19,288 bases of DNA from an uncultured Eubacteriales bacterium (GTDB lineage Bacteria; Bacillota; Clostridia; Oscillospirales; Oscillospiraceae), in the NCBI GenBank assembly GCA_900549405.1, contig URNZ01000034.1, forward strand, positions 1 to 19,288, read 5' to 3'. Below the pieces are notes generated by a model. That model had not been told where the DNA came from and searched no databases. It worked only from the letters and a program-made list of their open reading frames with translations. Numbering within the stretch: the stretch's first letter is position 1; each line of letters starts with the position of its first letter. A program made the translations under genes and the position numbers. Shown piece by piece: positions 1 to 5,132 of this stretch.

Positions 1-182
1 ATGCCCTTCTCACACTGGCCGGAGGCTACGGACTCAGCCGCCGCCTTGGCATAGACAGGGTAGTCGCAGCTACTCTCGTCCATGCAGCCGAAATCTCGAT
101 AGTCCAGCCCATGGGAATCAAGATAGTCCCTGATGTGCTGCTTCAGGCCATATCCGCCGTGATCGGAACCGAGTGCAATCAT
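1..182 (-). CDS. rpiB: Ribose-5-phosphate isomerase B, N-terminal 60 residues (runs off the left edge)
   Basis: Cytosolic enzyme that interconverts ribose 5-phosphate and ribulose 5-phosphate in the non-oxidative pentose phosphate pathway. The visible protein starts MIALGSDHGGYGLKQHI, with the conserved SDHGG phosphate/sugar-binding motif near residues 6-10, and continues with DFGC and the family-typical SCDYPVYA at about 38-45. The catalytic Cys and the rest of the fold lie beyond base 1. The ATG at 182 is preceded by GGAGGT (191-196) at a spacing of 8 nt, which fixes the start. It looks like an ordinary chromosomal gene and lies only 51 bp downstream of the phage-type DnaB-N gene in the same orientation, so an element/chromosome junction probably falls in or near 183-300. 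Confidence 0.9.
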   Translation of the reverse strand, partial: MIALGSDHGGYGLKQHIRDYLDSHGLDYRDFGCMDESSCDYPVYAKAAAESVASGQCEKG

Positions 183-233
183 GATAAAATACCTCCAAGT
201 TTTTTGATTCAACGTCGCAACGTGGTCCGCCTT

Positions 234-644
234 TTACAGCGGAATAAAGGCCGGCTTTCGCCGCGCGTAGACCGCCACGTACCGGAAGCCGGCCTCCGCG
301 ATGAGTGCATAGGCATCCCGAATGCCCCGGGCCACGGCGTTCTCCCGGGTCAGCCGGGCGTATTCCTCCACATTGGCCGCCGTGGGGGTGGCGTCCATCA
401 GCTGCATGATGTACTCGTTGGACACGGACCCGCCCATGCGCCGGACCTCCTGGCCCAGCAGCACCGGGTCGGCGGGCTTTCCCGCCCGGGTCAGGGCCAG
501 GGCCGCCTGGAACAGCTGCCGGTTGGCCTCCAGGCCAAAGTCCCCCGGGCTCAGGATGCCGGCGGCCACCGGCAGGCACTCCGGGGAGATCAGGATGGAC
601 CCGATCACGGCGTTCTCCGCCTCAAGTGGTCTGAGCGTCGTCAA
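234..644 (-). CDS. Stand-alone DnaB helicase N-terminal-domain protein (possibly truncated)
   Basis: 136 aa starting PLEAENAVIGSILISPEC at residue 6, a clear match to the N-terminal domain of replicative DnaB helicases, which mediates hexamer and primase contacts. Helical text continues to about residue 115 (NEYIMQLMDATPTAANVEEY). A full DnaB is about 440 aa; the RecA-like ATPase domain is entirely absent and the last ~18 residues (RYVAVYARRKPAFIPL) are unlike DnaB. The start is a TTG at 644, chosen because GAGGAGG lies 9 nt upstream; it overlaps the replication-protein gene by 23 nt, suggesting coupled translation. It could be a natural short phage accessory protein or a dnaB cut by the element/rpiB junction; I cannot decide between these from sequence alone. 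Confidence 0.75.
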   Translation of the reverse strand: MTTLRPLEAENAVIGSILISPECLPVAAGILSPGDFGLEANRQLFQAALALTRAGKPADPVLLGQEVRRMGGSVSNEYIMQLMDATPTAANVEEYARLTRENAVARGIRDAYALIAEAGFRYVAVYARRKPAFIPL

Positions 645-1518
645 AGATCACAACCTCCTCCCCGTCGATGATCTCCGTGTGGAAGGGCCGCTGCTGGCGG
701 GGCCTGTCCGGTCTGGCGGAGGGGGCGGGCTTGTCCTCGTCCTCCCACCGCCTGCCGTTGAGCCAGGTGGAGGCCATGGGGATATACCGCCCTCCGTCCT
801 TCTGCCAGTCCGCCGAGGCCAGGGCCCGTTTCAGCCCCAGGCCCATCTGCCGCAGCAGGGCGTCGTCCGGCTTGAGCTTGTCCCACGCGACAGCGGCCCG
901 CTTCTTCGCCTTCCCGTTTGGATAGGCTGCCCAAAAGGCCGCAAAGCGCTCCGGCTTCCAGGTGGGCACCGAGGGCTTGTCCTGTGCTTTTTTCCTTCGG
1001 GCACGTCCCCCCGTGGGGGGACTATAGGGGGGAATATCTTCTAGTCTATCTATCTTCTTATGTTCCGTCGGGAAAACCGTCAACGGTTTTTCCCGCTGAC
1101 GGCTCAGACCGTCATCGGTGTTTTCCGACAACGGTTCCCGCTCCTGTGCACCGTTGTCGGGTTTCCCGGACAACGGTGCAGGCGCACTAATTTCCCCAGC
1201 GCTGCCGTTTTCTTCGGCCATGGGTGCCTCGTCCTGGAGGATGTACAGGTTGCCCGTGAACTTGCCCCCGGCGTCGTGGGCCTGCTCCCGGACCAGATAG
1301 CCCACCCGCTCCAGCTCCCCTAGCATCCGGCGCAGCCGGTCCTTGCCGCATCCGGCCTGTTTGGCCAGGCCGGACACGGTATACTGCCAGTTCTCGGGCA
1401 GGGAGGCCATCAGGACGAACAGGCCCCGGGTCTCCAAGCTCAGCCGCCCGTCCTGGGCCACCTCCCGGTAGACGGTGACAAACGGCTTCCGCCGCAGAAA
1501 GCGAATTTTACTCTCCAT
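622..1518 (-). CDS. Winged-helix phage/plasmid replication protein (replisome-organizer type)
   Basis: 298 aa. Residues about 1-115 (KPFVTVYREVAQDGRLSL, then LASLPENWQYTVSGLAKQAG and LERVGYLVREQ) match the helix-turn-helix N-terminal domain of phage and ICE replication initiator/organizer proteins of Clostridia. A low-complexity hydrophilic linker (about 115-190) follows. The C-terminal part (RFAAFWAAYPNGKAKKRAA, then YIPMASTWLNGRRWEDE) is the typical second domain of these proteins, thought to recruit helicase. The likely role is origin binding and helicase loading for the element; the downstream DnaB-N gene fits this. The ATG at 1518 shares one base with the stop codon of the preceding gene (TGATG), so translation is probably coupled. 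The function is a family-based inference. Confidence 0.75.
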   Translation of the reverse strand: MESKIRFLRRKPFVTVYREVAQDGRLSLETRGLFVLMASLPENWQYTVSGLAKQAGCGKDRLRRMLGELERVGYLVREQAHDAGGKFTGNLYILQDEAPMAEENGSAGEISAPAPLSGKPDNGAQEREPLSENTDDGLSRQREKPLTVFPTEHKKIDRLEDIPPYSPPTGGRARRKKAQDKPSVPTWKPERFAAFWAAYPNGKAKKRAAVAWDKLKPDDALLRQMGLGLKRALASADWQKDGGRYIPMASTWLNGRRWEDEDKPAPSARPDRPRQQRPFHTEIIDGEEVVIFDDAQTT

Positions 1519-1892
1519 CAGGTTCCCCCCTTGTCTTTCTCTCCGGGATGTGGTATCATGTCCTTGTTGTTAGGTTCCCTGTCGGCGCTGTCCTGCGTCG
1601 GCGGGGGATTTTTTTGCTTTCTGGGCCCTCCACGGGTCACGCGCACCATCCCCAGGCCGATGACTTCGGCCATGGTCAGCTGAACCGTGTCCTGGTCCAC
1701 CACCAGCACGGGGCAACCCGCCACCCCGGTATAATAGGCCCGGTGGGGTTCCCCATCCGGGCCTTCCCACATCAAAAAGAAGCCGTGCCCCACGTTGGAG
1801 AACATCAGTTCCCGGTTCCGGGGCAACGTATAGCCCCGCTTGCGCAGCAGCCGGGCAAAGCTGCTCCGGGTGGCTTTGGGGAAGATCGCCAT
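1518..1892 (-). CDS. Hypothetical protein of the element replication operon
   Basis: 124 aa if it starts at the ATG at 1892 (MAIFPKATRSSFARLLRKRG); a GTG at 1898 would add two residues but the ATG overlaps the upstream TGA (TGATG) and has GGAGGAG about 10 nt upstream, so it is preferred. The N-terminal half is mixed alpha/beta with an aromatic stretch (HGFFLMWEGPDGEPHRAYY) and a hydrophobic strand (CPVLVVDQDTVQLTMAEVIG). The C-terminal 35 residues are polar, Pro- and Lys-rich, and probably disordered. I do not recognise the family. Its position between small phage genes and the replication protein suggests an accessory replication or early phage role, which is inference only. Confidence 0.6.
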   Translation of the reverse strand: MAIFPKATRSSFARLLRKRGYTLPRNRELMFSNVGHGFFLMWEGPDGEPHRAYYTGVAGCPVLVVDQDTVQLTMAEVIGLGMVRVTRGGPRKQKNPPPTQDSADREPNNKDMIPHPGEKDKGGT

Positions 1893-2056
1893 CAGCACGT
1901 CTCCTCCAGCTGCTCCCCCAGGGGCCGCGACAGATACTCCTCCTGGCGCTTATGGTTCACCAGCACCTCCAGCACCTGCGCTTTTTTCGCAACGTCCAGC
2001 GTCTCATCCCGGAGCACCGAGAGGATCGCGCACTTGTAGCACTCTGCCAAACTCAT
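1892..2056 (-). CDS. Small hypothetical protein (54 aa) of the replication operon
   Basis: The ATG at 2056 is preceded by AAGGAGG with an 8-11 nt spacing. The 54-aa product begins MSLAECYKCAILSVLRDE and is rich in charged, helix-forming residues (AKKAQVLEVLVNHKRQEEYL), ending LEETC. It contains two early Cys in a CYKC arrangement, too little for a zinc site on its own. It ends in TGA overlapping the next gene's ATG by one base and begins 22 nt after the upstream membrane-protein gene. The tight packing and good ribosome site support a real gene; no function can be assigned. Confidence 0.6.
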   Translation of the reverse strand: MSLAECYKCAILSVLRDETLDVAKKAQVLEVLVNHKRQEEYLSRPLGEQLEETC

Positions 2057-2078
2057 CGTTCTCTCCTCCTTGCCAAAC

Positions 2079-2228
2079 TCACCAGGCCGTCTCTACCACC
2101 GCAAAGGCGGTACACATACCCAGCAGGAAAATCAGGGTCAAAAACCCGCACACAGCCACAATGGCCCAAAACTCCGCCCATCTGGCGGCCCGCTCCCGGC
2201 GGGTCCGCTGTCTCTTTCGTTCTATCAT
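2079..2228 (-). CDS. Small single-pass membrane protein (49 aa)
   Basis: The protein starts MIERKRQRTRRERAARWAEF, a strongly basic cytoplasmic segment. One hydrophobic helix follows at about residues 20-45 (AIVAVCGFLTLIFLLGMCTA), then a very short tail ending VETAW. The positive-inside pattern predicts an N-in, C-out single-pass topology. A GAGAGG ribosome site lies upstream of the ATG at 2228, and the gene sits 17 nt downstream of its neighbour in a compact operon. Such tiny membrane proteins are common in phage early operons; no specific role is visible. Confidence 0.55.
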   Translation of the reverse strand: MIERKRQRTRRERAARWAEFWAIVAVCGFLTLIFLLGMCTAFAVVETAW

Positions 2229-2245
2229 GCTCGCTTGCCTCTCTC

Positions 2246-2416
2246 TTACTTTTTCCGATACGCCGCCATCAGCAGGTCGGCGGCGGCCTTCTCGATGATC
2301 TTCATCCGCCGGGCCCGCTCCTCCTCCGTCAGGATCGGGCGGCGCACCCGCACAATGGCACCGGGATAGTAATAGACCTTCTCCTCGCCATACACGTCGT
2401 TACACTTGCGTCCCAT
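2246..2416 (-). CDS. Small hypothetical phage-type protein (56 aa), first gene of the replication operon
   Basis: 56 aa starting MGRKCNDVYGEEKVYYYPGA. A short beta-like part (IVRVRRPILT) is followed by a basic amphipathic helix (EEERARRMKIIEKAAADLLM). Short proteins with this PGAIVRV...PILTEEER layout occur in Clostridia phage and ICE early regions; I know of no assigned function. The ATG at 2416 is chosen over longer upstream extensions because CAGGAG lies about 8 nt before it and the family-like text begins there. It is the most upstream gene of the six-gene minus-strand operon running to 234. Confidence 0.6.
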   Translation of the reverse strand: MGRKCNDVYGEEKVYYYPGAIVRVRRPILTEEERARRMKIIEKAAADLLMAAYRKK

Positions 2417-2585
2417 ACGATCAACTCCTGTTCTATTTTCGCCCCGCCCAAAGGCGAGGGCCTGATCTGATGTAACACTATGCCCCTGCGGCCTGTCCTC
2501 ATGTTCCCGGCGGCAGGTCAAAATTCGCCCCTCATAATAGCCGCACAAAGGCCCTTTTGTTGCACGTTTGCGGGCAACTTGGGGG

Positions 2586-2623
2586 TTATCCACCTTGCCG
2601 CACTCTATTGTCCATGCTAGAAT
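2586..2623 (+). promoter_or_regulatory. Divergent intergenic region: sigma-A-like promoter and a DnaA-box-like site
   Basis: Between the replication operon and the DUF2513 gene, TTGCCG (2595-2600), a 17-bp spacer and TAGAAT (2618-2623) with TG one base upstream (extended -10) form a good promoter for the plus-strand gene at 2651. TTATCCACC at 2586-2594 differs by one base from the DnaA box TTATCCACA. A single box does not make an origin. I see no strong promoter for the minus operon in 2417-2585, which otherwise shows nothing recognisable. Confidence 0.5.
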
Positions 2624-2650
2624 GTGATTTCAGAAAGGAAGTGCATTCTT

Positions 2651-3034
2651 TTGAAACTGAATCCAGACTGTGTCCGCGACATTCTGCTGGTCGTAGAAGA
2701 TGAAACTACCGCAACCCATAAAGCCGCGTATCCGTCTAAACCGTTTGAAACCTTGGATACCAAATACTCTGAGGAAGTAGTCCTTTACCACGTCGTCCAG
2801 TGTATAGAAGCCGGATATTTCCGCGACGCGCAAAATTGTGGCCGCATGGGTCTTCTGATTCCAGACCTCTCCCCCGATGGACACAGCTTTCTAGCAAATG
2901 TCCGCAAAGACACCATTTGGAGCGGCGTCAAAGTCATTGCAGAAAAAGTCGGTGCAAATTCTATGACTGCCGTTACACAAATTGCAAGCAATGTGATTTC
3001 CGAGCTTATCAAGGCTCAGTTCGGGCTTCGCTGA
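2651..3034 (+). CDS. DUF2513-family protein
   Basis: 127 aa with the family's hallmark opening KLNPDCVRDILLVVE, then VVLYHVVQCIEAGYF and IPDLSPDGHSFLANVRKDTI, ending in a helix (MTAVTQIASNVISELIKAQF). DUF2513 proteins are small, mostly helical phage and mobile-element proteins of unknown function. The family usually begins MKLNPD, which points to the TTG at 2651 as the start; AAAGGAAG at 2633-2641 is a suitable ribosome site. An ATG at 2624 would place the -10 hexamer directly against the start. It is transcribed divergently from the replication operon and converges with the small genes at 3042-3426. Confidence 0.75.
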   Translation: MKLNPDCVRDILLVVEDETTATHKAAYPSKPFETLDTKYSEEVVLYHVVQCIEAGYFRDAQNCGRMGLLIPDLSPDGHSFLANVRKDTIWSGVKVIAEKVGANSMTAVTQIASNVISELIKAQFGLR

Positions 3035-3041
3035 CTGCGGT

Positions 3042-3224
3042 TCACCGCACATGCAGCAGCTTCTTCCACGCGTACATGCAGCACTCCTGCATCTCTTCGT
3101 CCGTCGGCTGCTGATATCCCTTGTCCACCATGTACTTCACCAGCGCCGCACAGGCAACCCAGCGCACCAGCCAACCAATCGCACAAACACCCGCCAGCGC
3201 AGCCAAAATAATGTAACCAAGCAT
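3042..3224 (-). CDS. Small membrane protein (60 aa) paired with the XRE regulator
   Basis: The protein begins MLGYIILAALAGVCAIGWLV, a hydrophobic segment continuing through RWVACAALVKYMV, so one long or two short membrane helices at about residues 3-32. The polar tail contains adjacent cysteines (QECCMYAWKKLL). The ATG at 3224 follows the stop of the XRE gene by four bases, with a GGGGGTGAG ribosome site inside that gene's end, so the two are co-transcribed. A regulator plus small membrane protein resembles some phage regulatory pairs or membrane-toxin modules, but that is speculation. Confidence 0.5.
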   Translation of the reverse strand: MLGYIILAALAGVCAIGWLVRWVACAALVKYMVDKGYQQPTDEEMQECCMYAWKKLLHVR

Positions 3225-3228
3225 CCCC

Positions 3229-3426
3229 TCACCCCCTTCCCGCCAGCCGTTCCACTCTGACCCCCAGTGCTGCGGCCAGGGCCAGGCCCACAGGGAGCGA
3301 GGGGTTTTTGGTCCCCCGCTCGATCTGGCACAGCAGCGGCTGAGAGACCCCGGCCTCCCGGGCCAGCTGGCGCTGGCTGATTCCCTTTGCCTCCCGCAGC
3401 TGCTTGATGTTGTCTCCAACACCCAT
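3229..3426 (-). CDS. Small XRE-family HTH regulator (65 aa)
   Basis: The whole protein is one Cro/CI-type HTH: IKQLREAKGISQRQLAREAG (helices 1-3), then VSQPLLCQIERGTKNPSLPV with the conserved QIERG recognition-helix end, and LALAAALGV. There is no effector domain, so it probably acts as a small repressor. AAGGTAG lies just upstream of the ATG at 3426. Two perfect inverted repeats (3455-3508) sit 30-80 bp upstream of its start and are the obvious operator candidates for it or its neighbour. It is co-oriented with the second XRE gene at 3526. Confidence 0.8.
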   Translation of the reverse strand: MGVGDNIKQLREAKGISQRQLAREAGVSQPLLCQIERGTKNPSLPVGLALAAALGVRVERLAGRG

Positions 3427-3454
3427 TGCATCTACCTTCTTCCGTTCGACCCCA

Positions 3455-3508
3455 TTGTGAGATTGTCAACAGCAATCTCACAACTCTGTGATAACCAAGT
3501 TATCACAG
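3455..3508. promoter_or_regulatory. Two tandem perfect inverted repeats, likely repressor operators
   Basis: Site 1 (3455-3483) has 11-bp arms, inner part TGTGAGATTG and CAATCTCACA, separated by 7 bp. Site 2 (3486-3508) has 10-bp arms CTGTGATAAC and GTTATCACAG separated by 3 bp. Both present TGTGA/TCACA outer half-sites but with different centre spacing. They occupy the gap between the two small XRE genes, upstream of the one at 3426, which is where an autoregulating repressor would bind. Confidence 0.65.
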
Positions 3509-3525
3509 ACGTTTTCTTTAGTTTT

Positions 3526-3744
3526 CTAAAGGTCTTTGGTAAAAAAATAAGTAGGGATATCAGACAGGGAAATGTCCAGGCTCTCACAAATGACCAGAAT
3601 CTCTTCCTGTCTAAAATCTCGCTTATTGTTCAGCGACAAATTCATAGAAGTCGCACTAATCCCGACTTTCTCCGCCAAAACCTCCTGCGTAACCTTCTGT
3701 TCACGCATCTTCCCGAGGAGTTTTCGGTAATCATATCGTTCCAT
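3526..3744 (-). CDS. XRE-family HTH regulator (72 aa)
   Basis: The protein begins MERYDYRKLLGKMREQKVTQ and continues with LAEKVGISATSMNLSLNNKR, a Cro/CI HTH in which the second and third helices carry the T-Q-x-x-L-A-x-x-x-G-I-S pattern. The C-terminal part is ILVICESLDISLSDIPTYFF. Proteins of this length and shape are common phage repressors or Cro-like switch proteins in Firmicutes. It is transcribed away from the S24 repressor gene at 3874, and the shared 129-bp intergenic region contains several TCTAAAG-type sites, the classical layout of a divergent lysogeny-type switch. The role is inferred. Confidence 0.8.
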   Translation of the reverse strand: MERYDYRKLLGKMREQKVTQEVLAEKVGISATSMNLSLNNKRDFRQEEILVICESLDISLSDIPTYFFTKDL

Positions 3745-3781
3745 TTCTCATCACCTCCCTCAGCTTGCCCATATAGTAACA

Positions 3782-3849
3782 CTTTAGATTTCTAATGTCA
3801 ATAGGTTTCTAAAGTTTTTCTTGAAAATTCTAAAGGATTGTGATATGGT
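3782..3849 (+). promoter_or_regulatory. Switch region: TCTAAAG operator motifs and promoter of the S24 repressor
   Basis: TCTAAAG occurs at 3808-3814 and 3829-3835, and a near-palindrome CTTTAGATTTCTAATG at 3782-3797. TTGAAA (3821-3826), a 17-bp spacer and TATGGT (3844-3849) form a promoter for the plus-strand repressor, followed by AAGGAGG at 3858-3864. The 3829 motif lies inside the spacer, so a protein bound there would block transcription. Confidence 0.6.
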
Positions 3850-3873
3850 AGGCACATAAGGAGGCGATACGCT

Positions 3874-4515
3874 ATGTCGGAGTTCAAAGACCGCTTGGCC
3901 GAAGCCATGAATATCCGTGATATTTCCGCTGCTGAACTGTCCCGTATCTCTGGTGTCAACGAGGGGGCTATCAGTCAGTACCGCGCAGGAAAATATAAAG
4001 CGTCCCAGCGAAGCCTGGACAAACTGGCCCGTGCTCTGAATGTCAGTATCCCTTGGTTAATGGGTGCAGACGTGCCAATGGACGAGAGCAGCCACCCCGC
4101 CCATAAGCTCCCCTCCAACTGTCTCCCGCTCCCGCGGACGGTGAAGAAGCCTCGGCTGGGGGCCATCGCCTGCGGCAAGCCCATCCTGGCCGTGGAGAAC
4201 ATCAGCGAATATGACGATGTGCCCATTACCATCCACTGTGACTTCACCCTGCTCTGCAAGGGGGACAGCATGATCGACGCCCGCATCTGGGACGGCGACG
4301 TGGTCTATATCCGCCAGCAGCCCGAGGTGGAAAACGGCGAGATCGCCGCCGTGCGCATCGGTGAGGAAGCCACCCTGAAGAAGGTCTATTACAATGGCCG
4401 CCGCATCATCCTCCGGGCCTGTAACCCCCTGTACGCTGACATGGAATATGAGGGCGAGGAGCTCAACGACGTGGAAATCCTGGGCAAAGCCGTGGCGTTT
4501 TCTAGTATGATATAG
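3874..4515 (+). CDS. CI/LexA-like repressor: XRE HTH plus S24 autopeptidase domain
   Basis: 213 aa. Residues 1-65 form a Cro/CI HTH (ISAAELSRISGVNEGAISQY, with SQYRAGKYKAS). Residues about 93-210 form a peptidase S24 domain: predicted self-cleavage site Cys100-Gly101 (GAIACGKP), nucleophile Ser132 in CKGDSMI, and general base Lys169 in ATLKKVYY, the same Ser-Lys spacing as LexA. This is the master repressor of the element, expected to be inactivated by RecA-stimulated self-cleavage during DNA damage, thereby derepressing the early genes. The ATG at 3874 has AAGGAGG with a 9-nt spacing. Its stop codon is one base before a CRISPR-like repeat at 4517, which would therefore be carried on the 3' end of the repressor transcript. 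Confidence 0.9.
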   Translation: MSEFKDRLAEAMNIRDISAAELSRISGVNEGAISQYRAGKYKASQRSLDKLARALNVSIPWLMGADVPMDESSHPAHKLPSNCLPLPRTVKKPRLGAIACGKPILAVENISEYDDVPITIHCDFTLLCKGDSMIDARIWDGDVVYIRQQPEVENGEIAAVRIGEEATLKKVYYNGRRIILRACNPLYADMEYEGEELNDVEILGKAVAFSSMI

Positions 4516-4561
4516 TGTCGCCCTCTACGGGGGCGTGGATTGAAAATCCAGCATGATATAG
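4504..4561. repeat. 12-bp direct repeat flanking the solitary CRISPR-like repeat
   Basis: AGTATGATATAG (4504-4515) and AGCATGATATAG (4550-4561) match at 11 of 12 bases and bracket the CRISPR-like repeat, leaving 34 bp between them. The left copy includes the stop codon of the S24 repressor. The arrangement resembles a short target duplication around an inserted segment, although chance duplication cannot be excluded. Confidence 0.5.
4517..4547 (+). CRISPR. Solitary type I-C-like CRISPR repeat
   Basis: The unit starts GTCGCCC, has the loop TCTAC, returns with GGGGGCG and ends GTGGATTGAAAAT. The 5' GTCGC, the GC-rich hairpin and the 3' TGGATTGAAA handle are the hallmarks of type I-C repeats (usually about 32 nt ending GTGGATTGAAAT). 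The stem pairs CGCCC with GGGCG. The hairpin core is about two bases shorter than in the copies at 11.2-11.7 kb and an extra A lies in the tail. There is no second repeat within 100 bp, so it is not an array. It is in the same orientation as the surrounding genes. Confidence 0.7.
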
Positions 4562-4576
4562 AAAGAGAGGCCATCA

Positions 4577-4744
4577 ATGATCCTATCCGAACTCCCGCCG
4601 GCGGCCCAGCGTGATTTTGCCCGTTATACCTCCTACGGCTGGAAAGCCAAGATCATTATGGACCTGCTCAACCGGCGCTATGGCCTCCGCCTGACCTGCG
4701 ATCAGATCCGCCGGATGCAGCTGCGCGACCTGCCCAGGACATAA
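4577..4744 (+). CDS. Small hypothetical protein (55 aa)
   Basis: The ATG at 4577 is preceded by AGAGAGG (4564-4570). The protein begins MILSELPPAAQRDFARYTSY and continues GWKAKIIMDLLNRRYGLRLT, a helix-turn-helix-like arrangement of two amphipathic basic helices, then CDQIRRMQLRDLPRT. The basic composition suggests nucleic-acid binding, but I do not recognise the family. It starts 30 nt after the solitary CRISPR-like repeat and ends 55 nt before the 81-aa gene, in the same orientation, so all may share a transcript. Confidence 0.5.
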   Translation: MILSELPPAAQRDFARYTSYGWKAKIIMDLLNRRYGLRLTCDQIRRMQLRDLPRT

Positions 4745-4770
4745 AAAAGCCCCAGGCCAATGCCCGGGGC
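4743..4770 (-). terminator. GC-rich hairpin with a U-tract on the minus strand
   Basis: GCCCC-A-GGC-CAAT-GCC-C-GGGGC (4749-4770) is preceded on the plus strand by AAAAAA. Read on the minus strand it is a hairpin followed by TTTTTT, an intrinsic terminator. The neighbouring genes are all plus-strand, so it would either stop antisense transcription or act in the plus transcript only as a stem-loop just ahead of the next gene's ribosome site. Confidence 0.5.
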
Positions 4771-4799
4771 ATGATATGAATGAAAGGAGTCTCACCACT

Positions 4800-5045
4800 A
4801 TGATGTATCCGTTTTTAACGCTGGATGACCAGACCGAGATCGTCCACTCCGAAATGAAGCCAGACGGCCGTGTGAAGGTCTATATGGAAAAGCCAGATGC
4901 AAAGGATTGTTTTCACCATGCAACCTGTTGGCTGCCCGACTACACCTGGGAGGATATCTTCGGCTTCACCCCCGCTGACATCCAGCGCTATGAGGAGATC
5001 ATCCGCTCTACGGCTAAACCGTTTGGCCAGCTCTTGCAGAACTAA
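4800..5045 (+). CDS. Unnamed small conserved protein, copy 1 (81 aa), downstream of a CRISPR-like repeat
   Basis: The protein contains FLTLDDQTEIVHSE, PDGRVKVYMEKPDAKDCFHH, ATCWLPDYTWEDIFGFTPAD and IQRYEEIIRS. It appears to be a small alpha/beta fold: an N-terminal strand pair ending in a CFHHATCW strand, then a C-terminal helix. The paralogue at 11254-11496 matches at about 55 of the first 70 residues, and the 25 bases before the start are also similar (both ATGAATGAAAG then a ribosome site). AAAGGAG at 4783-4789 supports the ATG at 4800; ATG 4803 is possible. I cannot name the family. Its recurrent position beside I-C-like repeats suggests a CRISPR-linked role, but that is inference. The C-terminal tail (KPFGQLLQN) differs from copy 2. 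Confidence 0.7.
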   Translation: MMYPFLTLDDQTEIVHSEMKPDGRVKVYMEKPDAKDCFHHATCWLPDYTWEDIFGFTPADIQRYEEIIRSTAKPFGQLLQN

Positions 5046-5051
5046 AACACG

Positions 5052-5103
5052 ATTTTGTTGAGGCCAACAAAATGGTCCTAATTGCCTCGAATTCGAGGCA
5101 ATT
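5052..5103. repeat. Hairpin plus perfect 24-bp palindrome upstream of the HicB-XRE gene
   Basis: ATTTTGTTG and CAACAAAAT (5052-5073, loop AGGC) are followed six bases later by a perfect 24-bp palindrome at 5080-5103 (left half AATTGCCTCGAA). They fill the gap between the 81-aa gene and the HicB-XRE start. The position suggests operators for the HTH protein encoded immediately downstream; the first could alternatively be an mRNA stem-loop. Confidence 0.6.
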
Positions 5104-5132
5104 TAAGAACTACTGAACGAGGAGGTGGCTCC

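Noticed and set aside
2580..2600. Replication origin near the DnaA-box-like TTATCCACC
   Set aside because: Only one box and no iterons or A+T-rich unwinding region; not enough to call an origin.
5046..5132. A hidden hicA gene upstream of the HicB-XRE gene
   Set aside because: The gap is only 86 bp and filled by palindromes; no HicA-like reading frame on either strand there or just downstream.
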